A stretch of DNA of 5,494 nucleotides from an uncultured Chloroflexota bacterium (GTDB lineage Bacteria > Chloroflexota > Anaerolineae > Anaerolineales > Anaerolineaceae): contig CADBKS010000264.1 in NCBI GenBank assembly GCA_902795255.1, forward strand, positions 1 to 5,494, read 5' to 3'. Shown here in pieces: positions 5,480-5,494 of this stretch. The stretch's first letter is position 1. Each line of letters opens with the position of its first letter. Position numbers and translations under genes: made by a program. The notes under the pieces are model-generated. The model was not told where the DNA came from, did not search any database, and saw nothing but the letters and a program-made list of their open reading frames with translations.

Positions 5480-5494
5480 AAAATCAGATTTCAG

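Larger units (their letters stand above)
4921..5494. other. 574-base stretch without a convincing protein gene: hairpins, repeats, mini-ORFs, promoter
   Basis: Neither strand shows a frame with recognisable homology, and the longer frames here (5037-5228 on plus, 5015-5347 and 5142-5417 on minus) lack a plausible start site or conserved pattern. Instead the stretch holds dense secondary structure from 4938 to about 5235, two mini-ORFs (5250-5368), and an AT-rich control region (about 5400-5494) with an operator-like palindrome and promoter pointing rightward. The shift from GC-rich to AT-rich near 5405 suggests a long leader or control region of a gene beyond the window, probably on accessory DNA. 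Confidence 0.6.

Overview
The window is best read as a metagenomic contig made of at least two unrelated pieces of bacterial DNA. Bases 1 to about 1450 look like a spore-forming Clostridia/Ruminococcus-type Bacillota genome. They carry the 5' part of a cysteine desulfurase gene on the minus strand and, divergently, the 5' half of the spore-germination gene ypeB, which sits behind a near-perfect sigma-G (forespore) promoter. From about 1451 the sequence becomes an RNA polymerase beta' subunit gene (rpoC) missing its 5' end. The style of this protein is that of Chloroflexota (Anaerolineae), and its codon use is clearly different: Glu almost always GAA, Leu mostly CTG, hardly any AGA/AGG, whereas ypeB uses GAG, CTT/CTC and AGA/AGG freely. 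The switch falls inside one open frame, so the sequence reads as an in-frame YpeB-RpoC fusion (752-2005). Both genes are cut at the same point and the two sides differ in lineage, so I regard the fusion as an assembly chimera and not a real protein.

Layout: 1-538 (-) cysteine desulfurase, 3' end outside the window; 539-751 intergenic region with back-to-back promoters, sigma-A type leftward and sigma-G type rightward; 752 to about 1450 ypeB without its C-terminal PepSY region; about 1451-4866 rpoC, with a single missing base at 1984/1985 that moves the reading frame from the fusion frame to the frame ending at 4866; 4886-4920 a textbook intrinsic terminator of rpoC.

Bases 4921-5494 hold no convincing protein gene. 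They contain a hairpin cluster that resembles the 5' end of IS200-type elements (no transposase follows), then a GC-rich stretch with a direct repeat and several strong inverted repeats (including a perfect 12-bp stem at 5158-5196), two tiny translationally overlapping ORFs behind a good ribosome-binding site, a perfect ATGACA/TGTCAT operator-like palindrome, and a consensus sigma-A promoter (5452-5479) driving a gene beyond the right edge. This tail looks like accessory or mobile DNA of a low-GC Firmicute and may be a third piece of the assembly.

Functionally the parts do not form a pathway: iron-sulfur/thiolation sulfur supply, spore germination and transcription are simply adjacent. I do not see a new biological system that I can defend. 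The most informative points are the chimeric junction, the rpoC frameshift, the sigma-G promoter of ypeB, and the structured tail.
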